A stretch of 64,000 nt of DNA from Amborella trichopoda. Lineage: Eukaryota > Streptophyta > Magnoliopsida > Amborellales > Amborellaceae. The notes under the pieces were generated by a model. It was not told the DNA's origin. It ran no database searches and saw only the letters and a program-made list of their open reading frames with translations. Positions 63,561 to 64,000 of the stretch are shown here, piece after piece. Location of the stretch: positions 2,087,359 through 2,151,358 of the forward strand of contig NW_006499751.1 of assembly GCF_000471905.2 (NCBI RefSeq). Direction: 5' to 3'. The stretch's first letter is position 1. Each line of letters begins with the position of its first letter. The translations under genes and the position numbers were made by a program.

Positions 63561-64000
63561 TTTCGCTTATCCCTGTATTGACATAAAAGGGTCGAGTGTA
63601 TGGTCCATCGCTGCATGACGCTAAACTGCTTAAAGGGCTCTATGGTTGCAGGAGTTAAAACTGTTAACCAACCTTGTTTTTCTTAATATCTTTCTCTTTT
63701 CAAAATTTTCTTGTGTTTTCCAAAAAATTTAATTTCTTTGATAAAATCGTAACCTGTCTTTGCTCCGGGTTCTATTTCAAATCTCCCCTTACTTTCAAAA
63801 TTTCTAAAAAAGTCTTAAAAAAACGAAGGAGCTTGGACACCCGTATATGATGATTACCGCGTTTCTGCCTCGTCACTTACTTCGGATGTAGCCAGACAAG
63901 TCTCTTCCTATAAAAAGACCTTTCTTATAGACAACCTTAGAAAACCCTAAGGAGATCAAAGAAAATGCTAAGGTTAAAAATTCAAACTACAAAAATCCCT
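63561..64000 (+). other. tail segment duplicated at 48830-49270, cut by window end
   Basis: 'gtcgagtgtatggtccat', 'acgctaaactgcttaaaggg', 'tggttgcaggagttaaaa' and 'ttctatttcaaat' match 48860-49070 in the same order and orientation. No coding sequence. The LTR of this element should lie beyond the window if its layout follows 48146-51915. Confidence 0.65.

Overview
This window reads as repeat-rich heterochromatic DNA from a flowering plant. I found no host gene, tRNA, rRNA or prokaryotic feature. Almost everything belongs to decayed Ty3/gypsy LTR retrotransposons. Most are of the Tat-type lineage: polymerases with a second, Tat-type RNase H domain, LTRs of about 3 kb, and a primer-binding site that reads TGGCGACTCCACTGGGGA. 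One insertion is a Tekay/Del-type chromovirus. No species can be named from this sequence. All coding regions carry stops and frameshifts. Paired LTRs are only about 85% alike by eye over their first ~100-140 bases, so the insertions are old.

Layout. 1-1428: rearranged forward LTR pieces (family B). 1429-1711: TTTAAGGTC repeats. 1712-2073: a reverse-strand gag fragment, interrupted at 2073. 2074-20693: a complete-ended forward Tat element, here called A+ (LTRs 2074-4925 and 17891-20693, TSD CCCAG). It has RT, RNase H, second RNase H and part of an integrase, but no gag core or protease. Its 9-kb tail carries an antisense ORF, tandem repeats and a nested reverse-strand chromovirus (12404-16539, TSD TAGTG). 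20694-22976: the rest of the interrupted reverse gag. 22977-25742: a reverse LTR with a duplicated end. 25743-35886: a second, reverse element (A') with the same tail, the same antisense ORF, a fuller polymerase and a gag. 35887-48145: a family B segment with forward gag and protease, no RT or integrase, and a 3.5-kb antisense ORF resembling the plant mobile domain. 48146-51914: tail of another element. 51915-55254: forward B LTR. 55255-60752: reverse gag, PBS and LTR of a B element. 60753-61890: forward integrase fragment. 61890-64000: its repeat-rich tail.

Points of most interest. (1) The tails of A+ and A' share an antisense ORF of about 160 codons that has its own TATA box and a 3' end converging on the integrase. 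(2) The B element carries protease but no RT, and has an antisense plant-mobile-domain ORF. (3) LTRs and tails contain arrays of short palindromic stem-loop modules with related loops. (4) The A tails contain inverted copies of the element's own PBS-proximal leader. (5) The nesting can be dated in order from exact target-site duplications, and A' preserves the empty site for the chromovirus.

Limits: homology was judged by eye. Boundaries without a stated LTR terminus or TSD are good to about 20-50 bases.
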